In this document: in pieces, positions 37,963 to 45,886 of the stretch
Layout: each line of letters begins with the position of its first letter
How positions within the stretch are numbered: position 1 is the stretch's first letter
Assembly: GCA_963775875.1 (NCBI GenBank)
Contig: CAVZKP010000020.1
Location: 62,001 to 126,000, forward strand
Source: AP-15 sp963775875
GTDB taxonomy: Bacteria > Pseudomonadota > Alphaproteobacteria > ATCC43930 > CGMCC-115725
Direction: 5' to 3'
Length of the DNA stretch: 64,000 bases
Translations under genes and position numbers: made by a program
Notes under the pieces: generated by a model
The model's input: the letters and a program-made list of their open reading frames with translations, nothing else
Told to the model about the DNA's origin: nothing
Database searches by the model: none

Positions 37963-39303
37963 TCATCCGCCATCGCTTTCGATCGCGATCCCGGGGAGCG
38001 CAAAGCCCGGCAGAATGCGCCGGAACCACAGGGCGACAGCGAGGGTGGCCGCACCGGTCAGCAGAAACAGCCCGGGCACACTGACCCCGGATGCGATCAG
38101 CGCCATTGTCGCCAGCGCCGCGATCACCATCGCCGCGGCGTTGATCACATTGTTGGCGGCGATGGCGCGGGCGCGATGCTGGCGCGGGCTGGTCAGCTGC
38201 AATAGCACATAAAGCGGCACGATAAAGATCCCGCCGGACACCGAGATGCCGAGCAGATCGGCGAGGATGCGCCAATGCGCCGGGACGGCGAGGAATGGGC
38301 CGAGGCTGGCAAGCGCACCGCGGGCGGCGGCGGCCGGGCTCGCCAGCCATAGATCGATCGAGAACAGGCCGATGCCGAGGGCGCCCCACGGCACGGTGCG
38401 GGCGCTGATCCGGCCGCCGAGAATCCGGCTGCAGGCCAGCGAGCCGAGCGCGATCCCGATCGAAAAGACGGTCAGGAACAGGGTCACCACCGCCTCCTCG
38501 CCGCCGAGCGTAAAGCGCACATAGCTCGGGAATTGTGACAGATAGATCGCCCCTGCCAGCCAGAACCACGAGATCCCGAGCATCGATTGAAACGGCACGG
38601 TCTCGGCAGCGGCCTCGCGGATGACACGCGTCGTCGCGGCGAGCAAATTCCAGCGCACCGGGCTGTGCGCCGCCGCCGCGCTCGTCGGCGGGATCATCAG
38701 GCTGGCAGCCCAGGCGGCGACGGCGACCATGACGATCAGCGCCGCGACCAGGACGGCGCCGTAGCGCCCCGCGATCAAAACCCCGGCGATCGTTCCGAGC
38801 AGGATGGCGATAAAGGTCCCGGCCTCGACCAGGGCGTTGCCCAGCAACAGCTCGTGCGGGGCGAGCAGATCCGGCAGTACCGCGTATTTGAGCGGGCCGA
38901 AAAACGCGGCCTCGACCCCCATCACGCACAACAAGGCGAGAAGCACGGTGGTGCTGCCGGCCACCACCCCGGCCGCCGCGGCCAGCATCAGTGCGATCTC
39001 CGAAAGCTTGATCAGCCGGATCAACCAGGCCTTGTCGTGCTGGTCGGCGAGCTGGCCGGCGGTGGCCGAGCACAGAAAGAACGGCAGGATGAAGAGTCCG
39101 CCGGCGAGCGGGATCAGCAGCTGCGCCGACAGCTGCGACCCGGCTGCGGCGCGGTAGGCGATCATCAGAACCAGCGCGTTCTTGACCGCGTTGTCGTTGA
39201 ACGCCGACAGAAACTGCGCCCAGAACAATGGCCCGAACCGCCGCGCCACGAGCAGCGTCAACGTCCCGGCAGGTTCATCCCGTTTCGCTTTAACCGCCGT
39301 CAT
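37963..39303 (-). CDS. MFS transporter, lysophospholipid transporter LplT-like
   Basis: A 446-aa, 12-helix major facilitator protein. Its start, RRFGPLFWAQFLSAFNDNAVKNALVLMI, and the first-loop SATAGQLADQHDKAWLIRLIKLSE are characteristic of LplT, which flips lysophospholipids inward for re-acylation. ALLCVMGVEAAFFGPLKYAVLPDLL is also typical. In many alphaproteobacteria the LplT part is fused to, or followed by, an acyltransferase/acyl-ACP synthetase (Aas); none is present here, so the protein may act with an unlinked acyltransferase. It converges on the DUF218 gene. Confidence 0.88.
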   Translation of the reverse strand: MTAVKAKRDEPAGTLTLLVARRFGPLFWAQFLSAFNDNAVKNALVLMIAYRAAAGSQLSAQLLIPLAGGLFILPFFLCSATAGQLADQHDKAWLIRLIKLSEIALMLAAAAGVVAGSTTVLLALLCVMGVEAAFFGPLKYAVLPDLLAPHELLLGNALVEAGTFIAILLGTIAGVLIAGRYGAVLVAALIVMVAVAAWAASLMIPPTSAAAAHSPVRWNLLAATTRVIREAAAETVPFQSMLGISWFWLAGAIYLSQFPSYVRFTLGGEEAVVTLFLTVFSIGIALGSLACSRILGGRISARTVPWGALGIGLFSIDLWLASPAAAARGALASLGPFLAVPAHWRILADLLGISVSGGIFIVPLYVLLQLTSPRQHRARAIAANNVINAAAMVIAALATMALIASGVSVPGLFLLTGAATLAVALWFRRILPGFALPGIAIESDGG

Positions 39304-39387
39304 GGCCCTTCTCTCGCATGTTCCGCGCCGGCATGCGAGACTCGCTCTGACCTTGAACCGGGTGGCCCGCGGGTGCTCGAAGCTCGT

Positions 39388-39654
39388 TCATGACCCCCGC
39401 CTTCGCGAGGGCAGGCTTTTGAGCCAGAATTTGGCGCCTTCGGTCTGCTCGATCCACAGCCCCAGCACCTGCTTCTCGCCGTCGCTGTTGAGGGCGAGGG
39501 CAACGTAAACGGCCTTGTTGCGCACCAGCCGCTGATCGCGGATCTTGACCCGCAACGCGTCAAAGAAAATCACCGGATAAAGCGGGCCGAGCGGCCGGTT
39601 CTGCCATTCCCGGACCTCCTCGAGCACCGCATCGGTGATCCTTCCTGGGACCAA
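39388..39654 (-). mobile_element. IS256-family transposase fragment
   Basis: About 80 codons of an IS256-family (Mutator-like) DDE transposase. The stretch ITDAVLEEVREWQNRPLGPLYP, then VIFFDALRVKIRD (the catalytic-Asp strand) and the segment LGLWIEQTEGAKFWLK are clear. The family protein is about 400 aa, so both ends are missing. The 5' side stops matching before ITDAVL. The 3' side runs straight into a palindrome at 39394-39415, after which a few residues (VMNEL) could be the continued transposase in another frame. No terminal repeats are seen. It is a dead remnant. Confidence 0.85.
39394..39415. repeat. REP-like palindrome abutting the transposase remnant
   Basis: The 22 bp form a near-perfect hairpin: CCCCGCC on one side and GGGCAGG on the other, around TTCGCGA. 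Elements of the CCCGCCTTCGCGGG type are dispersed palindromes in alphaproteobacteria. It sits directly after the codons for FWLK of the IS256 fragment, so it either inserted into the transposase gene or marks a deletion edge. Confidence 0.6.
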
Positions 39655-39852
39655 GGGCCGACGAAAGCCCGATCGTCTGCCTTGCGTCAGATAGCCGACA
39701 TTGGGGTCTCAAAAGTTTCGAGAGGGCTGCTGGCGAACGCGCGATCAACGGCTTACGTTGTGCGAAATATATGGTCGAAAATCTCCCGCGACGCTGGCCC
39801 ATCTACGGACGCGACCACGCTGCCGCCGGCATACCGGATCAGAGACACGTCT

Positions 39853-40404
39853 ATGAGCAAGGTGAATATTATCGTCCTGGCGCTCGTCTCACTCATGCTC
39901 GCCAACACGTTGGCACTAGGGCAAGGGGGAAAGCCCCCAGCGAGTGCGAGGGAAAACGTAGCGACTTCCGGGGAGCGTGGGATCGGGCTGGAGCAGACCG
40001 CCCAAGCCTCCGATGATCCTTCTCGCATTGCCTACGTTAGACTTTATTGCAGTCCGGATAACAATTCGCACTTCCAAAATGTGACAGGTAAACTGCGCAA
40101 GACCAATTTCGCTCCCCCAGCAGCGCCACTGTACGTCGGAAACAACGTTCGCGCCTCGACTGCGTTCTTCGGGGGATTCGACGCAGGCTGGGGCGCTCAT
40201 GACCTAGAGAGCCGATTGTATCATCCTACTCCCGCGGTTCAGTTCCTCATCATCCTCAAGGGCGACTTTTCGATCACGGCCACGGATGGTGAGACGAGGC
40301 GGTTCCGAACTGGCGATGTCCTCCGGTTAGAAGACACCGCACCGTGCAAGGGTCACATTACTGTCGTGGGCGACAAGCCTGGGTTTACTATGTTCGTTCG
40401 GTGA
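39853..40404 (+). CDS. Secreted cupin-domain protein
   Basis: A 183-aa protein with a clear Sec signal peptide (MSKVNIIVLALVSLMLANTL, cleavage likely near ALG-QGG). After an 80-residue region of unknown fold there is a cupin barrel at about 125-183 (YHPTPAVQFLIILKGDFSITATDG, RRFRTGDVLRLEDT). The His and Glu metal ligands of canonical cupins are only partly present. Base composition is more AT-rich than in neighbours, and it lies between an IS remnant and a decayed SDR, which suggests transferred DNA. ATG 39853 is chosen for the signal peptide; the upstream frame is not protein-like. Confidence 0.8.
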   Translation: MSKVNIIVLALVSLMLANTLALGQGGKPPASARENVATSGERGIGLEQTAQASDDPSRIAYVRLYCSPDNNSHFQNVTGKLRKTNFAPPAAPLYVGNNVRASTAFFGGFDAGWGAHDLESRLYHPTPAVQFLIILKGDFSITATDGETRRFRTGDVLRLEDTAPCKGHITVVGDKPGFTMFVR

Positions 40405-40504
40405 GTGTCGGCAAATTTGGCGAGCTCTACCGTCCCGCCCACCCGACGATGGAGGAGGGGGTCGGTTCGCTGTTCGCGAATGTGCCGGCCCGGACAGCAC
40501 AACC

Positions 40505-41210
40505 ATGACCGGCAAGCTCGCGGGCAAAGTCGCTGTCGTCACCGGCGGCAGCGCCGGCATCGGCCTCGGCATCGCCGGGCATTTTGCCGAGGAAGGCGCG
40601 CGGGGTAAGGCGGCCGCCGCGATCGGCGGCAATGCGGCTCCGATCCAGGGCGATACTACATCTCGCCGACCTCGACCGCATCTACGCTACCGTCAAGGCG
40701 CAGGCCGGGCATATCGACGTGCTGGCGGCAAACGCCGGGGTCTACGAATTCGCTAGGCTCGGGGAGATCACCGAAGAACATTTCGACAGGACGTTCAACA
40801 CGAACGTGCGCGGCCTGTTATTTGCCGTGCAGAAGGCGCTGCCATTGCTCGGCAAAGGCTCCTCGGTGATTCCGACCGGCTCGCGATGGTGTCGATCAAA
40901 GGGCTTTGCCGCCGCCTCGGTGTACGACGCGACAAAGGCCGCGATACGCTCTTTGCCCGCGGCTGGATCGTCGACCTCAAGGGGCGCGACATTCGGGTTC
41001 AACGTGTTGAGCCCGGGCTACAAGGCGACCCCCGGCCTCGCCCATTTTCTGACGGATAAGCAACGGGCCGGGGCCGTCGCTTCGGTGTCGCTTGGCCGGA
41101 TCGGCACGCCGGACGATCTCGGCAAGGCGGCGGTATTCCTCGGTTCCGACGACAGCGCCTAGGTTAGCGGGATCGAGCTTTTCGTCGATGGTGGTGCGGC
41201 CCAAATCTGA
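40505..41210 (+). pseudogene. SDR oxidoreductase pseudogene (multiple lesions)
   Basis: Remains of a short-chain dehydrogenase of about 245 aa. It starts MTGKLAGKVAVVTGGSAGIGLG, but the second strand region is deleted (EEGARGKAAAAIGG where about 14 residues are expected). The frame then shifts (LADLDRIYATVKAQAGHIDVLAANAG), shifts again within the catalytic region (SVIPTGSRWCRSKG, then VYDATK with the active Tyr/Lys) and once more near LFARGWIVDLKGRDIRV. A TAG at 41160-41162 replaces the Tyr codon expected in DSAYVSG, ahead of the normal ending VSGIELFVDGGAAQI at TGA 41208. It cannot make a working enzyme. Confidence 0.88.
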
Positions 41211-41310
41211 ATGTCGCCCGAATTCAACTCAGCCTCAGCGGAAGGTGGGGCTTAGGGCTTGACGGCGGCAATGCGATTACAGAAGCGATCGTCACCCGGA
41301 AGGCGGAGAC

Positions 41311-41329
41311 GCCGCCCCTTTCAGGCGGC
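41311..41329 (-). terminator. Possible hairpin downstream of pcaG
   Basis: GCCGCC (41311-41316) pairs with GGCGGC (41324-41329) around a 7-nt loop, 50 bp past the pcaG stop. There is no T-run, so factor-dependent termination or a chance GC hairpin are equally possible. Confidence 0.25.
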
Positions 41330-41381
41330 CCCCGGCGCCTGGCCGGATCAGGCCATGGCGAAAGTGGTGAGGGCTCGGCAG

Positions 41382-41966
41382 TCAGATATCGAAAAAGGCG
41401 GTTTCGCGCGCGCCCTGCAGGACGATGTCGAAGCGGTAGGTCGGCGGCCCGCTTCCCGGCTGGCGGGCGGCGATCAGGGTTTGGCGGATCGCTGGATCGT
41501 CGATCGACGACAGCACCGGATCACTGTCGTTCGCCGGCTCGCCGGCGAAGTAGATGCGGGTGTGGAGCTGCTTCAGCAGCCCCCGGGCAAAGATCGCAAC
41601 GGCGATGTGCGGCGCCTGCAAGGCGTTGCCCCGGCCCGGCACCGGTCCCGGCCGGATCGTGGTAAAGCGGAAGCCGCCATCGGCATCGGTCGACACCCGG
41701 CCAAAGCCGCGGAAATTCGGGTCGAGCGGCTGGTCGGTGCGGGTGTCGGCGGGGTGGGCATAGCGGCCGGCGGCGCTGGCCTGCCACAATTCGAGACAGG
41801 AATCGGCGACCGGGGCGCCGTCGCCGTCGGTCACCCGCCCTATAACGACGATCCGTTCGCCCGCGGGATTGCCTCGGGTGAGATCGGCCCATTCCGGCCG
41901 GTCCAGCGCCAGATGAAAAAATGGGCCCACCGTCTGCGATGGGGTGACGGTCAGTCTTCCCGCCAT
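41382..41966 (-). CDS. pcaG: Protocatechuate 3,4-dioxygenase alpha subunit
   Basis: The alpha subunit of the intradiol dioxygenase that opens protocatechuate to beta-carboxy-cis,cis-muconate in the beta-ketoadipate pathway. The protein is 194 aa from ATG 41966. It has the typical start LTVTPSQTVGPFFHLALDRP, the CLELWQASAAGRYAHP turn, and TTIRPGPVPGRGNALQAPHIAVAIFARGLL. The iron-ligand residues of the beta subunit are not all present, as expected for alpha. It starts 1 bp after the pcaH stop, so the two are made together. No pcaQ regulator or pcaB is adjacent. Confidence 0.93.
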   Translation of the reverse strand: MAGRLTVTPSQTVGPFFHLALDRPEWADLTRGNPAGERIVVIGRVTDGDGAPVADSCLELWQASAAGRYAHPADTRTDQPLDPNFRGFGRVSTDADGGFRFTTIRPGPVPGRGNALQAPHIAVAIFARGLLKQLHTRIYFAGEPANDSDPVLSSIDDPAIRQTLIAARQPGSGPPTYRFDIVLQGARETAFFDI

Positions 41967-41967
41967 G

Positions 41968-42693
41968 TCAGCCTCTCTCCATCGGGGCAGGCTCCATTGG
42001 GGTCGCCTCGCGTCCGCGCAATACAATGTCGAAATGGTAGCCGAGCGCCCATTCGGCCTCGCTAAGATGCGGGTCGTAGGCTGAGATCAGCCGATCGCGC
42101 GACGCCTGGTCGGGAGTAGCAAGAAAGATCGCGTCGAACGCCAGCAGCGGATCGCCGGGGAAATACATCTGGGTGATCAGCCGGGTGGCAAAGGCCGGGC
42201 CGAAAACCCCAAAATGAATGTGCGCCGGGCGCCATGAATTAGCGGTGTTGCGCCAGGGATAGGCGCCGGGCTTGATCGTCAGAAAGCGGTATTCGCCGCG
42301 CTCGTTGGTCACGATCTGCCCGACCCCGTCGAAATTCGGGTCGAGCGGCGCGTCGTGCTGGTCAACCGGATGGCGGTAGCGGCCGGCGGCGTTGCACTGC
42401 CACAGCTCGACCAGGGTCCCCGGCACCGGTCGCGCATCCTCGTCGAGGACGCGGCCGGCGACGATGATCCGCTCGCCGAGCGGCGCCCCGGCATGGCCGC
42501 GGGTCAGATCGGCGGCATCCGGCCCGGCCCAGCCATCGGCAAAGACCGGGCCGGTGATTTCGGTCAAAGTCTGCTCCAGGCGGATCGGTGGATTTTTCGG
42601 CGCGCGCTTGACCGTGCTGCCGTAATCGGGGTGCAGGTAAGGCGGCTGCGCCCCCGCGGAAACCGGCGCGAACGGCCGGATCGGGTCGGTCAT
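41968..42693 (-). CDS. pcaH: Protocatechuate 3,4-dioxygenase beta subunit
   Basis: The catalytic beta subunit of the same Fe(III) dioxygenase, 241 aa. With ATG 42693 the four iron ligands are Tyr106, Tyr145, His158 and His160, and the spacings (39, 13, 2) match the known Pseudomonas enzyme exactly. Typical motifs are TEITGPVF, LVELWQCNAAGRYRHPVDQ and PHIHF-type PAHIHFGVFG. ATG 42693 has an AG-rich site (CGAGG) upstream; a TTG twelve codons earlier is open but less likely. pcaG follows directly, in the usual pcaHG order. Confidence 0.94.
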   Translation of the reverse strand: MTDPIRPFAPVSAGAQPPYLHPDYGSTVKRAPKNPPIRLEQTLTEITGPVFADGWAGPDAADLTRGHAGAPLGERIIVAGRVLDEDARPVPGTLVELWQCNAAGRYRHPVDQHDAPLDPNFDGVGQIVTNERGEYRFLTIKPGAYPWRNTANSWRPAHIHFGVFGPAFATRLITQMYFPGDPLLAFDAIFLATPDQASRDRLISAYDPHLSEAEWALGYHFDIVLRGREATPMEPAPMERG

Positions 42694-42875
42694 TGGGTAA
42701 GCCTCGCTGTAGCCGCTGGCGGGTTGCAACCCAGCCTGCCCGTGTCAGCCCGCGGCGGTCAAGGGTCCGCGGATCGCCCGATGCGCATGGCGAGCGTAGC
42801 GCCGGCCATGATTTTGTCACGGCGGAACGGACGGCGCAGCGGTGGCGCCGGGGATGAAAGCGCGGCCCCAGACGT

Positions 42876-42912
42876 TATAAATAGCTAGACAATGTTCGTC
42901 GACCGATCGACG
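42876..42912 (+). promoter_or_regulatory. Candidate -10 box and palindromic operator or leader hairpin
   Basis: TATAAATA (42876-42883) stands out in GC-rich DNA and could be a -10 element, although no good -35 box lies upstream. A perfect palindrome, CGTCGA-CCGA-TCGACG (42897-42912), follows between the likely transcription start and the ribosome site GGAGGT of the Tyr-rich gene. It may be a repressor site or a 5' leader hairpin. Confidence 0.35.
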
Positions 42913-42925
42913 GTGGAGGTAAGAT

Positions 42926-43231
42926 ATGGCTGCTGTGAAACAAAGACCGTGGCTCAGGCGTCTTGCCATGGGACTTGTTGCTGCCACCGGCATCGCTGCG
43001 CTGACCTTGCCGACAACACCAACCGAGGCGCGGGTTTTCGTTTCGGTTGGGGTGCCGGGGGTCTGGGGATATTACGCAGCGCCGCGGCCGTACTATTACG
43101 CCTATCCGACTTATTACGGTTATCCCTATCCATATTATTACGGCTATCCGGCGGGTGCCTATTACGGCAGGCCGTTTTATGGTCACCCCCATCCCTATTG
43201 GCATCGCCGCTGGCGCCATCATTGGCGCTGA
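42926..43231 (+). CDS. Secreted tyrosine/histidine-rich small protein
   Basis: A 101-aa exported protein. It has a classical signal peptide (MAAVKQRPWLRRLAMGLVAA, then GIAALTLPTTPTEA, cleavage likely after TEA). The mature part ends with 55 residues that hold 18 Tyr, 5 His and many Gly and Pro, in YYxYP and GYP-like units, and finishes in an Arg/His/Trp-rich tail. There is no Cys. The composition resembles small envelope or matrix proteins that adhere, cross-link through Tyr or bind metal, but no family function is known to me. The ribosome site GGAGGT is strong. It overlaps the convergent DUF3108 gene by 13 bp. Confidence 0.8.
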   Translation: MAAVKQRPWLRRLAMGLVAATGIAALTLPTTPTEARVFVSVGVPGVWGYYAAPRPYYYAYPTYYGYPYPYYYGYPAGAYYGRPFYGHPHPYWHRRWRHHWR

Positions 43232-44094
43232 GCCACCGCGGAGCGCTGACCAATAGCGACCGGCGCGATCGGCGCCCGCGAGGCGTGCCACGAGGCGGGA
43301 TCTGGCCCCGGGCACGGCGCGGCGGTCGTGCACAGATGGTCGAGCCGCACGACCAGCGGCAGGAAAAACACCTGGACCGTCAGCGACAGCGGCAATAGCC
43401 GCGCATCGTCGCTCAGGGTCAGCGCGACCGGGCGCGGCGCGTCGTCCGGATCGCCGCCGTCGCTCGACTTGCCCTTGAAGCCCGCGATCGGCCGCAACGT
43501 CAGCTCGACCCGCAGCAGGCCGCCGGTCTGGCCGGTCTTCGGAAGAATCCGCCCGACCACGTCAAACCGTCGCTCGCCATCATAGACCGGGATCGAAAAG
43601 CTGCGGTTTTCGCCCTTGGTTGCGGCGGCGATCGCCTGGCGCAGCCGTTCGACCGCGGTCATCGGATCGACCGCGCCGCGGCGAAAGATTTCGGCGAGCG
43701 GCGGTTTGCGGCTGGTGTCGTGCGGGCCGCGTTCGGCGACCGTCGCATTACCGCGGGCGACAAAGCGCATGCTGATACGACTGTCGCGCCGCTTGCGCAG
43801 ATCGTAAACAGCGTCGTAGCGCGACGGGTCGGCCGGCCGGCCGTCAACCAGCCGCCCGGTGGCGCTGGCGGTTCCGCGAAAATGGGTGACGAGGCGCGGC
43901 AGCCCCTGGCTACGGATCTCGATCCGGTCGGCGTAGGCGATGTTGCCGCTATTCAAAGTCAATCGTATCTGTGCCGCCGGCAGGCCGGCCCAATAGACGC
44001 TGTAGACCGCGACGATGTCATCGGCGCGGGCGGCACCCCCAATCGTCGACATCAGCACGGCGATGCCTAGAACGGCAGCTCTGCGCCACGACAT
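43219..44094 (-). CDS. DUF3108 domain-containing exported protein
   Basis: A 291-aa periplasmic protein of the DUF3108 family (function unknown; common in proteobacteria). The signal peptide is clear (VLGIAVLMSTIGGAARAD). The domain begins with AVYSVYWAGLPAAQIRLTLN and contains YDLRKRRDSRISMRFV, VYDGERRFDVVGRI and LLRVELTLRPIAGFKG, a beta-rich pattern similar to lipid- or polysaccharide-linked envelope proteins. Two closely spaced Cys (CTTAAPCPG) near the C-terminus may pair. A 75-aa gene lies 21 bp upstream on the same strand. Confidence 0.85.
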   Translation of the reverse strand: MSWRRAAVLGIAVLMSTIGGAARADDIVAVYSVYWAGLPAAQIRLTLNSGNIAYADRIEIRSQGLPRLVTHFRGTASATGRLVDGRPADPSRYDAVYDLRKRRDSRISMRFVARGNATVAERGPHDTSRKPPLAEIFRRGAVDPMTAVERLRQAIAAATKGENRSFSIPVYDGERRFDVVGRILPKTGQTGGLLRVELTLRPIAGFKGKSSDGGDPDDAPRPVALTLSDDARLLPLSLTVQVFFLPLVVRLDHLCTTAAPCPGPDPASWHASRAPIAPVAIGQRSAVAQRQ

Positions 44095-44115
44095 GACCGG
44101 CGGCGGCCCCGATGC

Positions 44116-44343
44116 TCACGCCGGCAGGTAGCTCCAGGCGGCGCCGTCCCACACGATCCTTTCGCCGCTCGGGAAGCGCAGCTCGATGGCGCCGGTTTTG
44201 GAGCGGGTTCGGCGCACCTCGCCGGCTGCTCCCAATTGCTCGGCCTCCCAGCGGTCGGTCAAAGCCAGCCCGATCCTGCCGGGGCTCAGCCCGTCCTTTT
44301 GCAGCGCAATGGCATCGTCGAGAAGCTCGCGCACAGGGCTCAT
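44116..44343 (-). CDS. Small conserved hypothetical protein (75 aa)
   Basis: A 75-aa acidic-to-neutral protein starting MSPVRELLDDAIALQKDGL. The N-terminal half is helical; the C-terminal half has a beta pattern with KTGAIELRFPSGERIVWDGAAWSYL. There is no signal peptide or Cys. It is 21 bp upstream of the DUF3108 gene and likely cotranscribed. I do not recognise a family, and the function is unknown. The compact, regular sequence supports a real gene. Confidence 0.65.
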   Translation of the reverse strand: MSPVRELLDDAIALQKDGLSPGRIGLALTDRWEAEQLGAAGEVRRTRSKTGAIELRFPSGERIVWDGAAWSYLPA

Positions 44344-44447
44344 CTGTTGATCTCGCTGTTGTCCCCGGAGGGTGCACTATCCCGCGCCACGCGGCGATTG
44401 GCAAATCGCGGGCATGCTCGATCGTGGATCGGCCGGACGACGACGGC

Positions 44448-45825
44448 TCACGGCCCGCGGCAGATCAGTTTGAGCAGCGCCTGCCGCATGTCGATCCTGA
44501 CCGCATGCAGCGCATGTTCGAGCGCCGCCGGCAATGCCGCCGGATCCTCGACCCGCTCGCCATAGCCCCGGGCGGCGGCGCAGACCCGTTCGAACGCCGG
44601 CAATTCATCGAGATCGATCAGCGGCGGCTTGTTGCTGCGCATCGCTTCGCCCCGCGGGGACATCGCGCTGGTCGCCCGGCGCACCGCGTCCCACATCGAA
44701 TTGTTCATGATCACGTACAGCACCGGCAGATCATGCACCGCCGAGGCGTGGTGGAGTGCCACCGGATTGCCAAACAAATGCGACCCGTCGCCCAACGTGC
44801 AGATGACCAGCCGGTCGGGCGCCGCGAGCTTGGCGCCCAGCGCCGCGCCCCCGCCCCAGCCGAGCCCGGAAGCCGGGCTGAAGCCGAAATAGCAGCCGGG
44901 CAGGGTCGCGCCGCAATGCTCGGGCATCAAGGCGTATTCGTTGACCAGGATCGCGTTTTCGGGCTTGGCGCGGGCGATGCAGGCGCTGGCCCAGGCCATA
45001 TCGATCGGCCGCAGGCCCGCCGCCGCCTCGCGGGTCTTTTGTCGACCCGCGCGCGGCGCGCGACGACGGCGGCCATATCGGCATGCCGGTCGAGCGCAGC
45101 GGCCAGCTCCGGCGCCGCGGTCACTGCCAGGTCGCAGGCAAACCCGCGAATCGGACAGCGCGAGAACAACGGATCGACGCCGAGATGGACGATTTTGCAA
45201 CCCGGACGCGGTGCCTTGAGGCTTGGGACCCAGGGCACGTCGCATTCGAGCACCAGGATCGCGTCGGCATCGTCGAGAAACGGGGTCGCGTCATAGCCGA
45301 GATGGCAGGGCTGATCGGCTGGCAATGAGAGATGGCGCGGGCCGATGCTGCACCACCGGGATCGCAAAGCGCCCGGCGAGATCGGCCAATGCCGCGAGCA
45401 CCATGGGATCGCGCGCATCAGCGCATGGAAGCGGCGGGTCATGTTGATATAGCCGAAGACCTTCAGATCCCAGGCGGTGCGCCAGCGCGCCTCGTCGACC
45501 GCGTCGAGATTGCCGCCCGGAATGGCGCCGGCGTCGTCGACCAGCAGGTCGATGTCCGGGCATTCTGCAGCGAGCCCGCCGATATTGCCGCTGTCCCACA
45601 GATCGAGCGGAAACACCCGCACCTCGACATCGTGCTGGCCGGTGATCTTGGCCAGACCGCGTCGACATCGGCCGCGGTGCGCGACACCAGCGCGACGTCG
45701 CAGCCTTCCTCGGCCAGGATTTCAGCGCAGGCCCGGCCGATCCCCTTCGAGGCGCCGGTCACCAGCGCCTTCCTTCCCCGCAACCCCAGATCCATCGGTT
45801 CCTCCGGTCGAACCTGCGAACTCAT
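44448..45825 (-). pseudogene. Decayed fusion of an SDR gene and a thiamine-diphosphate enzyme gene
   Basis: Three kinds of damage are combined. From 45825 an SDR begins (DLGLRGRKALVTGASKGIGRAC), shifts frame near 45655 and runs on as VFPLDLWDSGN, IDLLVDDAGAIPGGNLD and INMTRRFHALM. At about 45412-45425 it switches, without its catalytic YxxxK part, into the middle of a ThDP enzyme (DPMVLAALADLAGRFAIPVV). That shifts frame near 45340 (one extra G), continues as HLGYDATPFLDDADAILVLE, and shifts again near 45030 into the ThDP-binding domain, which has the GDGSH...NN motif (TLGDGSHLFG, VIMNNSMWD) and ends at 44448. A deletion joining two neighbouring genes plus later indels explains it. Neither enzyme can work. 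Confidence 0.85.
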
Positions 45826-45886
45826 CCGCCTCGGCCGGTGTCGGCCCGCTCTCCGCGCCGCCTGGCCAATGCATTTGGCCGGCAGA

